From: Chitinophagaceae bacterium
GTDB lineage: Bacteria; Bacteroidota; Bacteroidia; Chitinophagales; Chitinophagaceae
Direction of reading: 5' to 3'
DNA: 64,000 nucleotides
Assembly: GCA_019745155.1 (NCBI GenBank)
Contig: JAIETM010000003.1
Coordinates: 1-64,000, forward strand
Positions 61,691-64,000 of this stretch are shown in pieces (the first letter of the stretch is position 1; the number at the start of each line of letters is the position of its first letter). The notes under the pieces were generated by a model. It was not told the origin of the DNA and searched no databases. It saw nothing but the letters and a program-made list of their open reading frames with translations. A program made the position numbers and the translations under genes.

Positions 61691-62980
61691 ATGAAAAAGA
61701 TTGTACTGCTTGCCTGCAGCATACTCTTGCTGACACAGCTATTCGCCCAAAAGACCATCGCCGTTAAATGTGGTAAACTATTCGACAGCAAAAACGGCGT
61801 TATGCTGAGTGATCAAATCATTCTGGTAAAAGGCAATCAGATAGAACAAGTAATTGGGAATGCAAGCATCAAAGATGTGAAAGCTGATTCACTGATTGAT
61901 CTAAGTGGCTATACTGTTCTACTCGGACTAATCGACTGCCACGTACACGCACTACTACAAGGCGATACCACTGCAGAACCTTACTATACACAACTCTTAC
62001 GTGAGAGTGTGCCCTTCAGAACTTTGCGTGCAGCCAAGAGTTTGCAAACATCCTTGATGAATGGCTTTACAACGGTGCGCGATCTAGGTACAGAAGGAGC
62101 AGGTTATGCAGATTATGATTTGAAAAAAGCGATTCAGCAAAACATCATTCCCGGTCCGCGTTACTTGATAGCAAGCCTCGCTATTGCTACTACAGGACAT
62201 TATCTGCCTAGTGAAAAAGATTTTGACTGGGTGCAACTACACCTGCCCAAAGGCGTAGAAGAAATCACAGGAGCGGATGAAGGCCGACGTGCCGTACGTT
62301 CACAAATTGCCCATGGGGCAGATTGGATCAAGATTTATGCAGATCGCGCTTATTATCTAGATGCGAATAAGAACTATCGCAGCTTACCAAATTTCACCAC
62401 CGAAGAAATCATGGCTATTGGCGATGAAACCGCCAAGCATAGAAAGAAAATGGCTGCTCACGCTGTTTGCAGAGATGGTATTCTCGCTGCCATACAAGCA
62501 GGAGCTACTTCTATAGAACATGGTTTTGGTATGGATGATGAATGTATTCGCGTGATGGCTGAGAAAAAAGTGTATTGGTGTCCTACTATCTATGTGAACG
62601 AACTAGTTGGACCTGCAAGAGCTGCAGCAGGTAGCCCCATGAATGCACAATTCTCCAAAACACTGGCTGCGACTTTTCAAAAAGCGTTGAAAGCAGGCGT
62701 GCCCATTGCTTACGGTACAGATATCGGTGGATACGAATGGCATTATCCCCAAGCACGCGACCTGCAATACATGGTACAATGGGGCATGACAGCTGCACAA
62801 GCCATTCAATCAGCCACCATTCACGCAGCTAAACTGCTCGATATGGAAGGCAAAGTAGGCGAATGCAGCAAAGGCGCTTTTGCCGACCTGATTGCCGTAA
62901 AAGGAGACCCACTGCAACAGATTCAACTACTAGAGCAAGTACAATTTGTGATGAAGGATGGGAAAGTGTATAAGCAATAG
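61691..62980 (+). CDS. secreted imidazolonepropionase-like amidohydrolase
   Basis: A 429-residue metal-dependent hydrolase. KKIVLLACSILLLTQLFAQ is a Sec signal peptide, so it works in the periplasm or outside. Metal ligands are visible in order: GLIDCHVHALL (HxH), KMAAHAVC, TSIEHGFG and IAYGTDIGGYEWH (Asp). WIKIYADRAYY carries the bridging lysine. The fold fits Xaa-Pro dipeptidase-like or aryldialkylphosphatase-like secreted amidohydrolases, but the substrate is unknown. C-terminal KGAFADLIAVKGDPLQ is typical. Confidence 0.88.
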   Translation: MKKIVLLACSILLLTQLFAQKTIAVKCGKLFDSKNGVMLSDQIILVKGNQIEQVIGNASIKDVKADSLIDLSGYTVLLGLIDCHVHALLQGDTTAEPYYTQLLRESVPFRTLRAAKSLQTSLMNGFTTVRDLGTEGAGYADYDLKKAIQQNIIPGPRYLIASLAIATTGHYLPSEKDFDWVQLHLPKGVEEITGADEGRRAVRSQIAHGADWIKIYADRAYYLDANKNYRSLPNFTTEEIMAIGDETAKHRKKMAAHAVCRDGILAAIQAGATSIEHGFGMDDECIRVMAEKKVYWCPTIYVNELVGPARAAAGSPMNAQFSKTLAATFQKALKAGVPIAYGTDIGGYEWHYPQARDLQYMVQWGMTAAQAIQSATIHAAKLLDMEGKVGECSKGAFADLIAVKGDPLQQIQLLEQVQFVMKDGKVYKQ

Positions 62981-63051
62981 TCAGCGACGATCACTAACGA
63001 TGATATTAGTTGCCTAGCCATCATACTAATGCTTTTATCTGTACTTTTTGG

Positions 63052-63067
63052 TCCCGCAGAAGCGGGA
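63052..63067. terminator. putative bidirectional hairpin between convergent genes
   Basis: TCCCGC-AGAA-GCGGGA lies between the amidohydrolase and amidase genes, which converge. It is framed by CTTTTTGG on the left and CCCAAAAAAC on the right, which may extend the stem or supply T-runs in both directions. A general repeat is an alternative. Confidence 0.4.
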
Positions 63068-63095
63068 TGTTCCACTTGCCCAAAAAACTAAAAAG

Positions 63096-63905
63096 TTAGA
63101 AATACTTTTTGCTTAATTGATGTAAGATCAGCTTGGCGCTATCGCTGAGCGGACCACGCGTGCTATCCTGCAGAAAATGTCTTTTGAATGCTTGTCGGGC
63201 TGCAACAGTATCTTTCATATCATATCCAATGATGCGCAACGCAGTGATATGATTGAAACCTAGAGGCAAAGTATCAGTCACGGCAGGTGCATCATACCAC
63301 AGGCCAAAACCCTTATCTGCCAACTGTTTCCAAGGAAAACGCCAGTTAGGATCATTCTTTCTCGTAGGTGCAATATCGCCATGCCCAATAAAATTGGTTG
63401 TAGGAATACTGTATGCACGCTTGAGCCTATCGAGCAAAGCCAACAGACTTGCCATCTGTCTTTCATCAAAATATTCAAAACCATTATTGTCTAGCTCAAT
63501 GCCAATACTATTGCTATTGATATCCGCTGCATTACCCCACTTGCTCACACCTGCATGATGCGCACGAAAAAAATCATTCAGCATATGATGCACAGTACCG
63601 TCGCGGCAAATCACATAATGCGCACTTACAGCAGTACGCTTGAGCGTAAACGTGCGCAAAGTTTCATCACAACTATTCTGTGCAGTATGGTGAATAATCA
63701 CATAACTAGGCTTACGCATACTGAAATTGGTAGTACCTACCCACTCTGGTGCCATAGGCGTTGAATCTATTGGCGGAAACTGTAATAACTGTTTAGCAAA
63801 AGCCTTGGCTTGTTGCTTATGCACTTTATTAGTAGCATAATATGGTGAGCGACTACATGCAGCTATAACCAATATCAATAAGAGTAAAGCACTGATTTGT
63901 TTCAT
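63096..63905 (-). CDS. N-acetylmuramoyl-L-alanine amidase lipoprotein (Amidase_2)
   Basis: A 269-residue protein with a lipoprotein signal (lipobox ending VIAAC near residue 17) and the zinc amidase fold: YVIIHHTAQNSCDETLR, ISAHYVICRDGTVHHMLND (reads VSAHYVICRDG), NSIGIELDNNG and FIGHGDIAPTRKNDPNWRFPW, with the His and Asp/Arg pattern of AmiD/AmpD-like enzymes. It should cleave the amide between MurNAc and the stem peptide at the outer membrane, in wall turnover or recycling. A gene fragment is encoded 15 bp upstream in the same direction. Confidence 0.9.
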   Translation of the reverse strand: MKQISALLLLILVIAACSRSPYYATNKVHKQQAKAFAKQLLQFPPIDSTPMAPEWVGTTNFSMRKPSYVIIHHTAQNSCDETLRTFTLKRTAVSAHYVICRDGTVHHMLNDFFRAHHAGVSKWGNAADINSNSIGIELDNNGFEYFDERQMASLLALLDRLKRAYSIPTTNFIGHGDIAPTRKNDPNWRFPWKQLADKGFGLWYDAPAVTDTLPLGFNHITALRIIGYDMKDTVAARQAFKRHFLQDSTRGPLSDSAKLILHQLSKKYF

Positions 63906-63920
63906 GACTCAAAGATGCAG

Positions 63921-64000
63921 TTAAGGTTGATAAAAACGCCAGTTGGTGGTAAAATCTCTTTTCAGGTTTTGTTTGGTGAGAATGGCTCTCACCATCTCCA
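63921..64000 (-). CDS. C-terminal fragment of an unidentified gene (runs off the window)
   Basis: The last open codons end EMVRAILTKQNLKRDFTTNW followed by RFYQP and a TAA at 63921-63923. The frame is open to the window edge and lies directly before the amidase start with a 15-bp gap, so an operon is likely. I do not recognise the protein. Confidence 0.5.
   Translation of the reverse strand, partial: EMVRAILTKQNLKRDFTTNWRFYQP

Noticed and set aside
1-64000. tRNA or rRNA genes
   Set aside because: No cloverleaf or conserved rRNA stretch was noticed in any intergenic gap.

Overview
The window looks like a Bacteroidota chromosome, probably from the Chitinophagales (the order-level guess is weak). 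The main signs are a large protein ending in a type IX secretion (T9SS) type A sorting domain, an ABC/Wzc/Wza-type polysaccharide locus, WbqC and FkbM families, short intergenic gaps, frequent GTG/TTG starts with little sign of Shine-Dalgarno sequences, and one plausible TTTG/TAnnTTTG-type promoter. No rRNA, tRNA or CRISPR array was seen.

Layout. Positions 1-816 hold the end of an IS3-like element and repeat-rich non-coding DNA, including a 144-bp near-identical direct repeat. Positions 817-39857 form one minus-strand surface-polysaccharide locus of 38 tightly packed genes, read from about 39.9 kb leftwards. It starts with export and assembly genes (Wza-like lipoprotein, Wzc-like tyrosine autokinase, Wzm/Wzt-like ABC exporter). 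A sugar-decorating block follows (FkbM, GT10, DegT aminotransferase, WbqC, acyl carrier protein, short-chain reductase, adenylation enzyme, hexapeptide transferase, GNAT), then many glycosyltransferases, methyltransferases, epimerases and a Wzy-like polymerase. Most of the locus is clearly more AT-rich than its flanks, which suggests a mosaic of acquired genes.

Positions 40306-45521 carry protein-sorting genes: a T9SS cargo protein, translationally coupled to a small secreted protein with a PVDGG/hydrophobic/basic tail, and, beyond a 1.1-kb island of hairpin repeats, an exosortase-family protein. Positions 45598-51453 carry an HGSNAT-like membrane acyltransferase and a second small glycan gene group ending in a MurU-like nucleotidyltransferase. 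Positions 51829-53271 encode a fusion of an AmgK-like sugar kinase with a RapZ C-terminal domain. An amino acid permease, a toxin-antitoxin pair, a PA0069-type radical SAM protein and two tandem 2H phosphoesterases follow.

Positions 57637-60571 contain umuD and umuC split by a regular array of REP-like palindromes with an IS200-type (RAYT) transposase inside it. The UmuD-like protein lacks both expected catalytic residues. The right end has a DUF72 protein, a secreted amidohydrolase, a lipoprotein amidase and the 3' end of another gene.

The strongest candidates for something new are the REP doublet/RAYT system (58.1-59.2 kb, with gene-less copies at 44 kb), the exosortase with its candidate short-tail substrate, the ACP-dependent sugar-acylation module (27.0-32.8 kb), the kinase-RapZ fusion near MurU, and the protease-dead UmuD. 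All calls come from reading the sequence and translations; no database search was possible.
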